A stretch of 64,000 nucleotides of DNA from Saccharomycopsis fibuligera x Saccharomycopsis cf. fibuligera. Taxonomy: Eukaryota; Ascomycota; Saccharomycetes; Ascoideales; Saccharomycopsidaceae. The translations under genes and the position numbers were made by a program. The stretch is taken from positions 2,542,001 to 2,606,000 of the forward strand of contig CP012818.1 of assembly GCA_001936135.1 (NCBI GenBank). Direction: 5' to 3'. Positions within the stretch are counted from its first letter, which is position 1. Every line of letters starts with the position of its first letter. Shown in pieces: positions 22,567 through 33,846 of the stretch. The notes beneath the pieces were generated by a model. The model saw only the letters and a list, made by a program, of their open reading frames with translations, ran no database searches and was not told where the DNA came from.

Positions 22567-23917
22567 ATTATTTTGGACTATATTAAATGCTTCGTTTTGT
22601 TTTGTTCCTTGATTTTCTAAATTAATCTACATTTGTCGTTCAATTGTTTCTGTTTTCTTGTTTACATACCGTACATAAGTCGATCATACACCTTTGCTGT
22701 TCATGTTCAAAGTCAAATGTTGAAATAAAAGTCGGTGCTAAATTTGATTGCTTTAGTAGTAGACACTGCTGGCATCGTCGGAAATTTCCATGTTCATCAT
22801 CTAGCTACACGATAGCATTGAGATATGCGCTTTAACCTAGACAAAGTTGTAAACTCATAGAAATGAAAACAAAAATAAAGAAATCGGTGCAATAGCCGCT
22901 ACCAAATGACAAACACACAAGACAAATACAAACTACAAGCAATAATTGATACCTGAAAGTGAAAAAGACGTAGATTGTCTATTGATGAATTACGCTGACA
23001 CGCCAATCACACCTTACAAGCGCCGACATATCCAACCGTAATTTCCAACCACAACGCCGCCATTAAGACAAAACCAAGCAATCAGGGTTGAATAACTGCC
23101 CAGTTTTTGATTATAACTTGCAGGCCGTAGACGTGAACCAGTATAAGGCAATTTCCTTGCTCATAAAAGCTTGATAAACCTAGTACTCTGTTGATAGTTA
23201 AAACTGAACACGCTCATCCAGCAAACGCAGCCAAGCCAGCGCAGTCCCCAAAAGAACAACTCCCTTTATTTTGTCTTTTGTGTATAGAAGGCGCGAACCA
23301 GAGTAGCAAAAATCTTCCTTTCGTATTACCTACCTCAAAGGCAGGACAAATACGTTTTTAGCAAACAATTTAAAACTTAGTAAAGTGATTTACCGAAAGG
23401 AAACAAAATGAGAAAAAACCTAAACAGAAATAGAAATAGCTGGGGATCGGCACCTTTTATAGCTTTTTGTAAGCGAGCAGAAGGCAGACAAGGACAGGAT
23501 ATCCGTAAAGGACATCTGCAGTATCCATACACGTAGTCACAGGCAACGTATTCGGTTTCTAAGTGGCTATCTATCCTCACTGTAGGCTCAGAAGTAAAAG
23601 GGGGAAAGGCCGAAAAAGGGTTGTTGGCTAGACGAGGTTAATCTTGACAGCAGGTGTCAGCTCGCTTGGGGCTGGTTTAGTGGCTTGTGTAAGCTTCGGG
23701 CAAATGCAGTTTTCAGGCAGCTAGTGTGTTATGGGAGAAATATTACAAATAAGTCAAGATATGGTCTATTGTCGTAAGGCTGACACCAGGATCACGTATA
23801 CACTGGTGTTTTTTGGCCGAACCGTTATTGAAAAAAGCCTGTCAAGGTCAGATTAATCAACTTAGGATAATTCAATTAGTTTTGATTGTATTTCGTCGAG
23901 TGCCGGGAAAGGGCCAT
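22567..23917. other. intergenic region with possible remnants of zinc-ribbon genes
   Basis: 1.35 kb after the FMO gene. An open plus-strand frame at about 22668-22835 has no ATG. It contains HLCCSCSKSN followed 12 codons later by a degenerate F-D-C-F-x4-C-x2-R block, which fits the spacing of the zinc-ribbon family with three Cys changed by one base. A minus-strand W-L-G-C-V-C block lies near 23218-23240. Neither is a confident gene. Confidence 0.3.
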
Positions 23918-24169
23918 CTAAAAAGCAGGGACATTTATCACAAGCTCATCTATTCCTTTACAGCCCGTGCACAATATGTGATTGCAAGTATCGCACCGGC
24001 AAAGCGGCTCTTCTGCATGCTTATAAAGATCTTTCTTCAATATTATATTCATCGAGGACTTGCACTGGCAGCAGAGCCATCGCACTGCAGGCTCTGGAAT
24101 AGTGTTTGGGTATTCTTTCTCCATGTCAAGTACGTAATTTTTTGTGGTTTCCGAGTTGCTTATACTCAT
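23918..24169 (-). CDS. small zinc-ribbon-like protein, W-CC-C family (copy 1)
   Basis: 83 aa from an ATG. The first Cys block is VRWLCCQCKSS (residues 29-39). After a linker of about 22 residues comes CRCDTCNHILCTGC, which gives C-x2-C-x-H-x2-C-x2-C. Seven ordered Cys and a His suggest two small metal sites, probably zinc. No signal peptide or membrane segment. This is the most distant member, 14 kb left of the next copy, and has the longest linker. Function unknown. Confidence 0.7.
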   Translation of the reverse strand: MSISNSETTKNYVLDMEKEYPNTIPEPAVRWLCCQCKSSMNIILKKDLYKHAEEPLCRCDTCNHILCTGCKGIDELVINVPAF

Positions 24170-24897
24170 GTTTATGTCTGCTATTTTTTTTTTCTTTTTC
24201 TTTTCTTTTATTTTATTTTATTTTATTTTATTTTATCCTTTGTGTGCGGAAAGAACAATGCGTCTGGACAAGCTCACATCTAGCAAGTCCTTTACTGTTG
24301 ACCATCTTGCCCTGCACTGATGTAAACTACCGGCATCTCCAATCTTGATTTACTGGGAACGTATTAGGAACGTGTCTCTTCTGTGGAGTTTGTGACTTCT
24401 GATTAAAGTTTGTGTGACTTCACTTTTCTCACTGGAAGCCAAATCAGCAAAGCATCTACTGCAACATCTCGGCTTCCACGCCTACTCACCGCAACCTGCA
24501 TGTTGCAGCTTTTCACCCCTCGAGATTCTATTCTCAGCACGCACGAATATTACTGAGAGCCAGCTCCTCAAAGACGATAGCAAAGAACAGAATAAAAAAT
24601 ACCTTTAAAGTCAAAGTGCTGTCTTAGTGCCATGCGGTTGGAATAAACACACTCACTTGTAGTGGCATATATAAATGAAAAAAAAAAACTGCTAGAAATG
24701 AAAGTAATAAGATATTGTCTAACGGAGCAAGGAGAACGGCAATATAAAGTATTCTAAACATAGGGGAAGTGTAGTACAGTAGTAGCAAATACCAAGTAGT
24801 TACCTTGAATATATTACAGTTCAAAAACAAAACCCCAAGAGAGGAACAGAAAAGATAAAATTTGAAGAGATAGTGAAAATAATAGCATCCTTTTTCA
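24170..24897. other. intergenic region with TTTTA repeats
   Basis: 730 bp between zinc-ribbon copy 1 and the permease 3' end. Plus-strand TTTTA pentamers run from about 24202 to 24235 after a longer T-rich tract. No supported gene. Confidence 0.6.
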
Positions 24898-26466
24898 TTA
24901 AGTGATATAGAAAAAATGCTTTTGTTTGTAGTCAGTAACGTCCATAATTTGCTCGTCTTCGAGCCCACCGACTTGCAAAATATCTTTATCCTCACTCCCT
25001 TCTTCAGCAATAATTTTTCTCTTCAACCTGTTCATTCTATCAGCCACAGCCCAGTATGCCATAGTAATAAACATACAAGCGCAATATGCCACAAGCATGG
25101 AAATAAACCCACCAGTGTATTTTGGTGCTTGATTAGATCTAAAAGTTTGCGTCCCTGTGATTGCACCGCCACAGTATCCCAAATAGTTGAAACCATAGGT
25201 GACAGCTTTTTTGGTATTGCCAGCAGTATTAGCCTGAACACATGACATCATGACAATATAAGAAGCAAAGTAAAAATACATCATATATAACCCAACAAGC
25301 TGTGCAGGAATATTTGAATGAGGACAAGAATAGCAGACAACTGCTCCAACCAATGGAATGATTAGTGAGATGAAAGCGGTTAAGCACCTACGATTAACCC
25401 ACCGAGCAGCAACCCAGCTGAAAAAAAAAGAAGAAATGGAAGCTAGCACTCCGGTTGGCATCCCCATGAGAGAAGACTCAACCGATGAAAAGCCCAAGTT
25501 TTTGATAATAATACTAGAAAAGGTGCTAAGTCCACCATTTGGAACATTAATCCCAAAATTGAACAACATGATGAGGTAAGTGCGGATATCAAGGAATGAT
25601 TCAGCCACTTGTTGCCATTTCCACGAAGAAGAAGAAACACCAGTAGAATTAGCAGCTACCCGTTTAACCATAAACACTTTTTCTCTGATTGTTAGGAACT
25701 TGGCATTAATTGGAGAATCTGGAAGGAAATATAGCATAAATACGGACCAAACAAATGAAATGCACCCCACCAATATGTAAATGTACTTCCATGTTGGAAT
25801 TGCATTACCAAAAGTTGTAGCTAATGAGGTCAACGCACCATTAATGACAGATGATGCAAAAGCAAAGATAAGAGCAGTACGATGTGGTGATTCCGATTTA
25901 AGGTAGAAAACAGAAACCATTAGTGAACAACCGGGAACAATCACGCATTCCACCATCCCCATGAGAAACCGCAATACTGCCAATCCGGCAAAATTATGAC
26001 ATCCACATTGAAGTAGAGTGAAGCTGGACCATAAAAGTGATGATATGGCAATAACTTTACCAGTTGGGAACCTTTGCACCAAATATGACATTGGCCACAT
26101 GCCAACTAAGGAACCAATGAAAAGAATAGAACTAAGCCAAGAGTATTGTTGACCATGAAGATGGTTGTCTTCTCTTAAGTTAAAGATTGCAGCAGTACCA
26201 AGACTAACTTTATCGACTGCACCCATGGTAGCCGTGAAAAAGAGACATGGGAGTAATAGCCAGTCTGTTTTTCTGATGGCTTTTTTCTCTTCTGATAGCG
26301 AAAGTGGTTCATGTTTGCCGTCGTGCTCAAGTAAAAAAATTGCCGCGTCATCAGCTTCGTTTTCTATGACTTTGAGTTGTCCTTGTGCTGTTTCTACTGC
26401 TTCGGCTTCCACTTGCAGCATTGATCCAGCTTTTGTATCGGACTTTGGCGATGCTGTAGGTTGCAT
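24898..26466 (-). CDS. MFS anion:cation symporter, Dal5 (allantoate permease) type
   Basis: 522 aa, about twelve predicted membrane helices, cytosolic N- and C-termini of about 80 and 40 residues. Helix 2 and its loop carry SWLSSILFIGSLVGMWPMSYLVQRFPTGK, the signature region of the allantoate/nicotinate permease (ACS) family, and helix 4 has LRFLMGMVECVIVPG. Such carriers take up organic anions: allantoate, ureidosuccinate, dipeptides, nicotinate, pantothenate or vitamins. The substrate cannot be assigned. GATAAG sites 160 bp upstream suggest nitrogen catabolite control, as for DAL5. It opens the run of catabolic genes that ends at OXP1. Confidence 0.85.
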   Translation of the reverse strand: MQPTASPKSDTKAGSMLQVEAEAVETAQGQLKVIENEADDAAIFLLEHDGKHEPLSLSEEKKAIRKTDWLLLPCLFFTATMGAVDKVSLGTAAIFNLREDNHLHGQQYSWLSSILFIGSLVGMWPMSYLVQRFPTGKVIAISSLLWSSFTLLQCGCHNFAGLAVLRFLMGMVECVIVPGCSLMVSVFYLKSESPHRTALIFAFASSVINGALTSLATTFGNAIPTWKYIYILVGCISFVWSVFMLYFLPDSPINAKFLTIREKVFMVKRVAANSTGVSSSSWKWQQVAESFLDIRTYLIMLFNFGINVPNGGLSTFSSIIIKNLGFSSVESSLMGMPTGVLASISSFFFSWVAARWVNRRCLTAFISLIIPLVGAVVCYSCPHSNIPAQLVGLYMMYFYFASYIVMMSCVQANTAGNTKKAVTYGFNYLGYCGGAITGTQTFRSNQAPKYTGGFISMLVAYCACMFITMAYWAVADRMNRLKRKIIAEEGSEDKDILQVGGLEDEQIMDVTDYKQKHFFYIT

Positions 26467-27592
26467 TGTGTGTTAGTGAAGTTGGTTGAGTTAGTTAATG
26501 TGATAGAATGATGAAGCTGTTACTAGTTATCTAAACCATAATATACACAAATATTCAATTGAAATACAGCAGGAATCAACCACCATAAATAGTGGTCACT
26601 TTCTTTTTGTGGGGTCAACAGATAAGATAAAGATGACCTTAGTTTGACATGTTTTCCTCTTTTAGATAAAAGGTCTAGAAATTAAACCGTTGTTATTTTT
26701 TGTAGACTATCTTTGGATAAGCATCCCAAAACTTAAAGCTTGGCTGGTTGCACCTAATGCTGATTCTTTGTGTTAACCACCGCTTCGATAATTAATTTCT
26801 TCGCAAAATTTGACATTTAGTAACCTTTTGGAGTTTGTCAAGTAGCGCAAAAAAAGGATCTTATCACTATGTCAAAAAAAGGCCAGCGGGGAGCTCGCTG
26901 GCTCCAAGGAATGTCGATACGAGCTGTTGTTGGCGGTTGTGGCAACCAAGGGAACTAACTAACTAAGTAACTAACTAAGCCAAACTATTGCTTGGAAGAA
27001 GGTGCAGACGACGATGCCTGCGGCATTGCAGAAACTCATGCAGGTTTAAATCAAAATAAAACGCGCCTCGATAATGCGGCTCAACGCAGAGTTCCGAGGG
27101 TTTTCGACAGATCGATCATTAAGTAACGAGATCAGATCATCATGGCTTATTATGACTATAACGGGAAATTTTGCGGGTGGTTAACTATCTAGCGTATCTA
27201 AACATCAAAACAGGTCAGAAGGTTTACCTCAAAATGAAAGCAAGATTTGATTATTGATAAACTAGTATATATATTGTGGCTATCCACATACATGAAGTTT
27301 TATCGTAAAAAGCTTCTGCTATTGTGGTAGTAGCCATATCTTACATGTAGGGTTGTCGGTTGTTTGCTTCATCACTGGTAAGTTGAAACTTAATGGAAAA
27401 AAAAAGTTTAAAGAGGCCAAATGCTTGACTAAATGAACTAAACTATATAATCTACGACGGAAGCAAATTTTTCTAAGAAATTATTAGCATTTATTGTTCA
27501 CTGTTCAACATCAAGTTTTGAGTGTAATTAGTGTAGAAAAAGAAAATATCTAATGCTTTGAAGTAAGGCAGCAGTAGCAGAAAAAGCCACAT
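26467..27592. other. permease-oxidase intergenic region
   Basis: 1.1 kb between the start of the permease gene and the 3' end of the flavin oxidase gene (both minus strand). It carries the permease promoter with GATA sites. A short direct repeat of CTAACTAA units lies near 26955-26978. No supported gene. Confidence 0.5.
26621..26630 (+). promoter_or_regulatory. paired GATA sites (GATAAGATAA) upstream of the permease
   Basis: Two overlapping GATA cores 155 bp upstream of the permease ATG; a further CTTATC lies near 26859. Clustered GATAAG elements are the UAS-NTR bound by Gln3/Gat1 at nitrogen-regulated yeast genes such as DAL5. Binding is inferred. Confidence 0.5.
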
Positions 27593-28909
27593 TCAAAGCA
27601 GAGCACTGACCCATTTTTTAATATCTTTAATGTCTTCGACCTTGTTATTACCCCCAAGTCTTCCTTGTAAATGGAACACGTCTCTGTTGACCGCAATTTC
27701 TGGTCTCCACGACCAAGCTTTTCTTTTCTCTTCTGAAATACCTTCTGGCCCATTTATGACAAGCTCAGAAAGATAGTTGCCAATGATAGGCATATACTTG
27801 AATCCTTTCCCAGAGTCGCCGGTTCCCAATACCAACCCTTTGTGTTTTGGGTGGTCACCAAAAAGGAATTTGCGGTCGACAGTATCAGTGCACCAGCAAA
27901 TCTTGGCCACAGAAAACGGTCTTTCTGCAAATTGTGGATAAACTTGCTTCACAAAGCTTCTGATGTAATTTTCTGCGTCTAACGGTAGCTGGTTTCTGTA
28001 TTCCGGAATGGAAACTGGGTTTTTGTTAACGGAGTTCTTACTCATGTTGATCAATCCTGGAAATTCATTGCAAATCTTGAGCTCGTTGTTAGAATCTGGC
28101 TCAAAGAAGAAACCTTCGTCAAGATTCAACACCACCGGAGAGTCTTTGAGCAATTTGGCTTCGCTTTCGGAAAGCTTAATATGGCCAACAGTCCAAGCTT
28201 TGGCAAGTAATTGGCCTTCAAATTCTAATAAGTTAACAGAGCTAGCACCAGCAGCCAACACTGTTTTGGCGGCATATATAAGCTGTCCCGAGTAAGTCTT
28301 TACCCCAAGAACAGCACCATCATCACCGAAAATTAGAGAATCAGCAGAATCAACAACAACTTTTGCGCCAAGTTTCACACATTCTTCACCGGCTCTTCTC
28401 AATGCATAACTAGCAAACACCCAGCCGCAATCTTCCTTGTGATGATATCCAACCCAGCCCGTAAATCTGGTATCTTTCAAGTTAAGATACTCTAAACTGA
28501 GCTCATCGGACTCGAGCTTTAAAAGCTTAGCAAAATCATGAGGAGTGTTGAGATCCGTGATATCTTTTCCTTCTTTTTTCAAGATTTCTTTTCTATACTT
28601 GATTTCATCAACAGCTTCAGCTCCTGTACCAGCATATATGATACCTGTTTCATGGTAAGCTGGCTTATATACAGGATCGTTTTTCCATTTTGCTAAAGCC
28701 TCAAGGGCTAATTTTGAGTCAAATTCGTCTTGCACTCGGCTTTGCAAAATCTTGTTGACATCATTACCAGCAGATAATGGAGAAGGAACTGGATATGGAT
28801 CCAAAATGGTCAAATTTTTGTGACCTTTGCGTAAGAGTTCGAGAGCAGTGGACAAGCCAAAAGTTCCTGCTCCAACAATCAAAATGTGTTCTTCTGAGGA
28901 TAAAACCAT
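27593..28909 (-). CDS. FAD-dependent amine oxidase, fructosyl-amino-acid oxidase/saccharopine oxidase family
   Basis: 438 aa. The N-terminus EHILIVGAGTFGLSTALEL is a DAO-type FAD-binding fold. The C-terminal block KICWCTDTVDRKFLFGDHP, then LVLGTGDSGKGFKYMPIIGNYL and a closing W-R-P-E near residue 398, is the signature of fungal fructosyl-amino-acid oxidases (amadoriases) and their relatives S. pombe Fap1/Fap2 (pipecolate and saccharopine oxidases). The Cys in KICWC is the expected covalent FAD attachment site. It ends KKWVSALL, so a peroxisomal PTS1 tail common in this family is absent. It would oxidise a secondary amine to release an amino acid and H2O2. The substrate is uncertain. Divergent from a Zn2Cys6 regulator. 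Confidence 0.75.
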   Translation of the reverse strand: MVLSSEEHILIVGAGTFGLSTALELLRKGHKNLTILDPYPVPSPLSAGNDVNKILQSRVQDEFDSKLALEALAKWKNDPVYKPAYHETGIIYAGTGAEAVDEIKYRKEILKKEGKDITDLNTPHDFAKLLKLESDELSLEYLNLKDTRFTGWVGYHHKEDCGWVFASYALRRAGEECVKLGAKVVVDSADSLIFGDDGAVLGVKTYSGQLIYAAKTVLAAGASSVNLLEFEGQLLAKAWTVGHIKLSESEAKLLKDSPVVLNLDEGFFFEPDSNNELKICNEFPGLINMSKNSVNKNPVSIPEYRNQLPLDAENYIRSFVKQVYPQFAERPFSVAKICWCTDTVDRKFLFGDHPKHKGLVLGTGDSGKGFKYMPIIGNYLSELVINGPEGISEEKRKAWSWRPEIAVNRDVFHLQGRLGGNNKVEDIKDIKKWVSALL

Positions 28910-29669
28910 ACTGATATAACAATTTGTGAGTCTATCTGCAAAATGTGCAATACACAGGGGCTGTTTTGTGGTGCGTGTGTATTTTGTTGAGCAGACACAG
29001 ACGATTGATAGAGTGTTGTTGGAACTTGCGATAATTTATACTTCTTGAAGAACAGGCAAGCAACAAGTATGTGCCGATTCCTCGGGGAAACAGAAAGTCA
29101 CATAGGTGATCTGGCCAAATCAACAAATTTCATACCTGGCGATTGACTGTGGTTGCTGTGTATCCGTGTATGATCTCACCAGTTATGGCTAAAATATTCA
29201 CATTTCTTTCAGCCATTACTGCAGCCATTGCCTCGGACGAGCCAATCGACTTGCTTCGTTTGGACCTTCCCAGCCGTTTTAAAGAATTACCCGGGACGAG
29301 TCACTATCTGGCAGCTTTTGACCGACTATAATGCGCTAGGATGCGCTAGTATGCATATTACCAAGCTAACGGAATTGCGGTTGGAAACCATGCAAGAGGG
29401 TGAGTACGTCCTGTTACAACAGCAACAGCAGATATGATATTTTTTTCCCCGACATACAGCCACGATAAAAAGATTAGAAGCTAATTTCCATGGCCATGCC
29501 CGGGAAAGATGCAGATTTGATAGACCAGAGGCTAATATCAAAGCATGTTCAAGTCATATAAAAATCTAGTGGGTAAAAGAATAGGAATGCCTGGTTTTTG
29601 ATTCATCTTGCTTCAATTTCTTTAAGTCTCACCACTCGGTATCCTGTCAAGAGTGACACAGTTCTTGCT
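28910..29669. promoter_or_regulatory. divergent promoter of the flavin oxidase and the Zn2Cys6 regulator
   Basis: 760 bp shared upstream region. It has a CAACAG/CAGCAA run near 29417-29433. No symmetric CGG-N-CCG pair was clearly recognised, so self-regulation cannot be argued from motifs. Confidence 0.4.
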
Positions 29670-31853
29670 ATGGGGAAAATCAAAGCTTACTTCCCTAGAA
29701 GCCGATCTGGTTGTGCAACATGCAAACAAAGGCGAGTCAAATGCGATGGTAAGTGTTTTTGAATATACTTTGAGATATTCGAAGAAGTGAGAGCTAACAA
29801 GAGCTTAGAGACACACCCAAAGTGCCAAAGATGTTCCCGCTTGCGCCTACATTGCAAATATGAACAGTCTTTATACTGGGAAGACGATGCCCTCAAGAGA
29901 GGCGTTACATTTGGCAGGTCTGAGAAGGCAAGACAACAAAGAAAAGGCGAAAATACTGAGGACCTCTACAAGGCCCGGTTACTTGAAAGCCTTAAAGAAG
30001 GACAGTCTAATCACACCAAAAGAAAATATAACTTGTTTATTAACAGCTCTAACAATGATTTTGTTAAACTTTATTATAGCCAAGAACTTGTGAAGCCTTC
30101 AACGCTTATTTCGGCACCGGTTAATGCCAGACCAGCTTCAGTAGCTTGGACCGCTTCTGATAGCGTCCTTCACGAGTATAGCCAAATCAGGGACACTCCT
30201 TTGTACTCAATATCTAATGCTGGTAGTATTGTTGATCTTCATAGCTTGGCCTTGTTAGAGGAAGAATTTAGAGATTTGTCGGATAGTATAAGAAGGCCTT
30301 CGGAAGACCAGTCATTAATACGATTTCTATCAAACTCTATTCCTCGAATGTTCTCTTCAACAGACATGATTGCCAAAGATCCACAAATTTTTCATGAAAG
30401 AGACAGCCAAAAAAGCTCTTTTCAGATAAACGGAATTTTCTTGCAATCTTTCTCTTCTCCACACTTGTCTCATATAACGAGGCCATCTTCTCCAACTTTG
30501 AGTAGCCCCGACATCCCTCTGTTGCTACCTCTGCAACTGTTACCACTTAAAAGTAGCCTCACCGTTGGCACGCTTCATATAACCTCACTAGAACGAAGAC
30601 TTTTAAATTATTTCATTGAGCACATCTGTCCATATTGCGTATGCTATCCAAGAGTGAGCAGGAAAATATTTCTGTTCATACAAAACTACAGCTTACTTGT
30701 GAAAACGTCTGCTAAAATTAAACCTGAGCTCAACCCATATTTGTACTTGATTGTCCCATTATCCTTAGAGTCTGCGCTAGTAAAGAAAGCAGTTATTGCG
30801 GCAAGTGCGAAACAGCTCTTGCTTTTAGGAGAAGCAAGCTATGAGCAAACGGCCAAAACATATTCTTATCAAGTATTAAAAGAGCTACCTGGCGCTATAA
30901 AGGAAAAGCAGCAAAATAAAGATTCAAACTGGGATGACATTTTAGCGACAATGATTATGCTCTGCTTTATGGAAATTCTGGCAAACTGCAACAGCACATG
31001 GTTGGTTCATTTGAACGGGGCCAAACAGTTCTTGAAAGAATCTTCAATAAGAAACAACTTAAGTTCAGTTGGGAAATTTTTTATTAGATACTTCATATCA
31101 CATGAAGTTATGGGAGAGACTGCCTGGGTCTATGATGCTCGCTTACAATCAACGAAACCTATTAATGATGATCCATACATAATAGCTCTTAAGCATGATA
31201 CAGATACAAAGATAGACTTGGTCCTTGGCTGTTCTCCATTTCTATTGAGCTTGATTCATAGAATTTCTGTCCTTGGAAAATGCTATGAGGACTTAGAATT
31301 TAAACCAAGGAACAAAAGAAAGTTATTAGAAACCGAGATTTTGTGGAATGCATCAACTTTAGAGCAGTGTTTAATGAAATTAAGCCAAGAAGTTCCAGAA
31401 ATAGAAGAAGAGGATGACGAAGACAGAGAATCTAGAAAATTTGTTTACATAATTGCGGAAATTAAAAGACTAGCAGCTTTGATTTATTTGCACGCTAGAA
31501 TTTATTTAGAATACCAATTTTACCATGGAAACAGTAGTGATGTGGCTGCTAAATTCGAAAAAGTAAAGCACTACACAAGAAGAATCGTTGAACTACATTG
31601 TGCCCTTCCTGGAACCTATGCTTCATTAATTTGGCCAATATTCATAGTAGGAGTTGTTGCTGCTGATGGCGAGGAAGAGAGATGGTTTGTTTTGGATTCT
31701 TTGACTGCAATGGGAACACATAGAAAGCTTCGCAGCGTTATTACGGCAAAGAAAGTAGTGCTCAGTCTGTGGAAGGACAGGGATCTTGGGCACATTTTGC
31801 TTAGATGGAAGTCCATAATCAAGAGTAGAGCCAACACTATAAGCTTGGCATGA
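29670..31853 (+). CDS. Zn2Cys6 transcription factor, one intron inside the zinc cluster
   Basis: Spliced: exon 1 29670-29748, intron 29749-29808 (60 nt, GTAAGT donor, GCTAAC branch, TAG acceptor), exon 2 29809-31853, giving 707 aa. The junction restores a canonical cluster: C15-x2-C18-x6-C25-x6-C32-x2-C35-x6-C42 (GCATCKQRRVKC then CQRCSRLRLHC). Without splicing the first three Cys are lost. The rest resembles the fungal-specific regulatory domain of the Uga3 group, with MLCFMEILANCNSTWLVHLN near residue 420 and an acidic EIEEEDDEDRE near 590. It should be a nuclear DNA-binding activator; its position between the flavin oxidase and xylose reductase suggests it controls neighbours. Target unknown. 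Confidence 0.88.
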
Positions 31854-31975
31854 TATTCTATATTATAAATTTTTCTTTTGAATATATATTATTGCTCAAA
31901 ACAAACATAATCCAACTTTGGAATATTTTATTTTGGTTAAATTTATTAATATTCTCACTAATTTTAATTTACTAT

Positions 31976-32941
31976 TTAAATGAAAAGTGGAAGCTTGGCA
32001 AGCCAAGTCCATGGATCGTTGAATCTAAGGCCAATGTCCAAGTTTGAAATAATTTCTATTTCTTCTTTTGAGAGTTCAAAATCATTAATGTTCAAGTTAT
32101 CAAGCAACCTTTCCTTTTGGTTTGACTTTGGAATGACTGCAATACTTCTTTGAGTAGCCCATCTAAGCAAAACTTTAGCTGGAGAAACACAGTGCGCTGA
32201 AGCAATATCCTTAACAGCAGTGTGCTCAAACAAGGTAGTCAATCCAACAGTCTTTGGATGATTAAGTTCCAAGAAGGATTGTGGGCCAAATGAAGAATAA
32301 GCCGTGACTGCAAGTCCTTCAGACTGCACATACTCAACAAGACGTGGTTGCACCAAGTATGGATGATGTTCAATTTGCAAAACTGCTGGCTTAATAGTTG
32401 CACCTCTGAGTAAGTCCTGGATAAGAGCACCTGAAAAGTTAGAAATGCCAATTGATTTGACGAGACCAGCATCAATAAGACCTTCCATGGCTCTCCAAGT
32501 TGTGGCTAATGGCACATTCTCAAAAAGTAATTTGTCACCTTCTCCACAGTAGAAATTCGGTGGATATGATTCTTCAATTGGAACAAATTTTTGGGCAATT
32601 GGAAAATGAATATAGAAAAGGTCAATGTACTCCAAGTTAAGATCAGACAAAACTTTGTCAATTGCTTTCTTGACATTGTCTGGAGCATGGTAACTGTTCC
32701 ATAATTTTGACACAATGAATAAATCTTCTCTTTTCACCAAGTCATCAGTAATAGCTCTGTTAACACCTTGACCTACTTCTTTTTCATTCCCGTAATCCAT
32801 CGCACCATCAAAAAGTCTGTAACCGACTTTTATAGCTTCATAAACTTGATCAGCACAAGTGGCTTTATCAACTTTCCAGCAGCCGAAGCCGATTTGTGGC
32901 ATTGAAAGACCGTTGTTCAATTTTATAGTTGAAGCCGACAT
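31976..32941 (-). CDS. XYL1: aldo-keto reductase, D-xylose (aldose) reductase
   Basis: 321 aa from the ATG that opens [20 protein letters not shown] (Scheffersomyces stipitis XR has 318 aa). The AKR catalytic tetrad is present: D45 and Y50 in [10 protein letters not shown], Lys in IVSKLWNSY and His in YIHFPIAQ. Cofactor motif [13 protein letters not shown] near residue 270 and the C-terminus [17 protein letters not shown] match yeast xylose reductases (Xyl1/Gre3) closely. It reduces xylose to xylitol with NAD(P)H and also other aldehydes; cytosolic. Convergent with the Zn2Cys6 gene (122 bp apart) and divergent from OXP1. The gene may serve general aldehyde reduction rather than xylose use. 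Confidence 0.92.
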   Translation of the reverse strand: MSASTIKLNNGLSMPQIGFGCWKVDKATCADQVYEAIKVGYRLFDGAMDYGNEKEVGQGVNRAITDDLVKREDLFIVSKLWNSYHAPDNVKKAIDKVLSDLNLEYIDLFYIHFPIAQKFVPIEESYPPNFYCGEGDKLLFENVPLATTWRAMEGLIDAGLVKSIGISNFSGALIQDLLRGATIKPAVLQIEHHPYLVQPRLVEYVQSEGLAVTAYSSFGPQSFLELNHPKTVGLTTLFEHTAVKDIASAHCVSPAKVLLRWATQRSIAVIPKSNQKERLLDNLNINDFELSKEEIEIISNLDIGLRFNDPWTWLAKLPLFI

Positions 32942-33846
32942 TGTAGATTTTGGCTTTTTCAAATATATGGTGAAAGTCCAAAAAGAAGAATTGAAACTAA
33001 TGACTATGAAGGGACTCTAGAACATGGTCAAAAGAATGGCAGTCTTGCCTTTTTTTTAAATTAAAAATTAGTATTCTTCAATGGTCGAGCCCAGCATGAG
33101 AGAATGTTGAATTGAAGCTACATATTAACAAATGGTGTAGCATCTAACTACTTATGCAGCAGTATATGAAAAGAAAAAAAAAAGATTAATCACAGACGAA
33201 TGAGAGAAGAGAAATGTAGATAGGCTTGACGAAGAACCACAATACATATATTTTTCGTGTGGAGCTTCCTTTGTATCTTCGTGTCGACCTTCTGTAAAAC
33301 TTTGATAATAATTCTTTGGCCGGAGGGAAAGATAATTTCCGGCTTCGTCAAAAGTGAAAAAAGCCCTCGGAATACTTTCGACGCAAGATTATGCGCTGTG
33401 AAAGAAAGTTTAGTTGAGTCTTAGATATTCTTCCCAATACGGAAATAGATACCTCTGTATGCTGCTGCATCATCTCGCGCTAATCCTGTACCCGCGGATT
33501 TATGATTTATTGATCTGTCGTCTTGAGTTGCTGTGTTGGCATCCAGTCGTTTTGCAGCCAACTTCGTCATTTGGAGCTGTTGTTATCTTCAGGTAGAATA
33601 ACCTCGAACCGTGCGATGAGCTTTGATAGCCTCTGGGCTAGGTTGTCGCGAAGTTTAAATAAGTGAGGAAAATTTGAATGAAGTTGGAATGTGAAAAGTG
33701 ATATAATATAAATGGGTCATCTCCATCTTAGTTGATCCTCATATTGGTTGTCTCCATATTGTTCATCAGACACTTCCCCACAATCTTTTCTTGACAACAT
33801 CAAGACAACCATAATAAAATAATCACATACAAAATCATTCACCATT
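32942..33846. promoter_or_regulatory. XYL1-OXP1 divergent promoter region
   Basis: 905 bp between div­ergent starts. It contains single GATAA-type cores (for example near 33330) and short inverted TTTCCGGC/GGCCGGA pieces near 33318-33345. No clear regulator site is assigned. Confidence 0.4.

Noticed and set aside
27550-27640. Cys-rich frame (CFECGFFCYCC) at the 3' end of the flavin oxidase gene
   Set aside because: It overlaps the oxidase coding sequence in another frame and its Cys spacing differs from the family.
29326-29541. Minus-strand frame with a run of five Cys upstream of the Zn2Cys6 gene
   Set aside because: The Cys run comes from a CAACAG/CAGCAA low-complexity tract; no proper second block.
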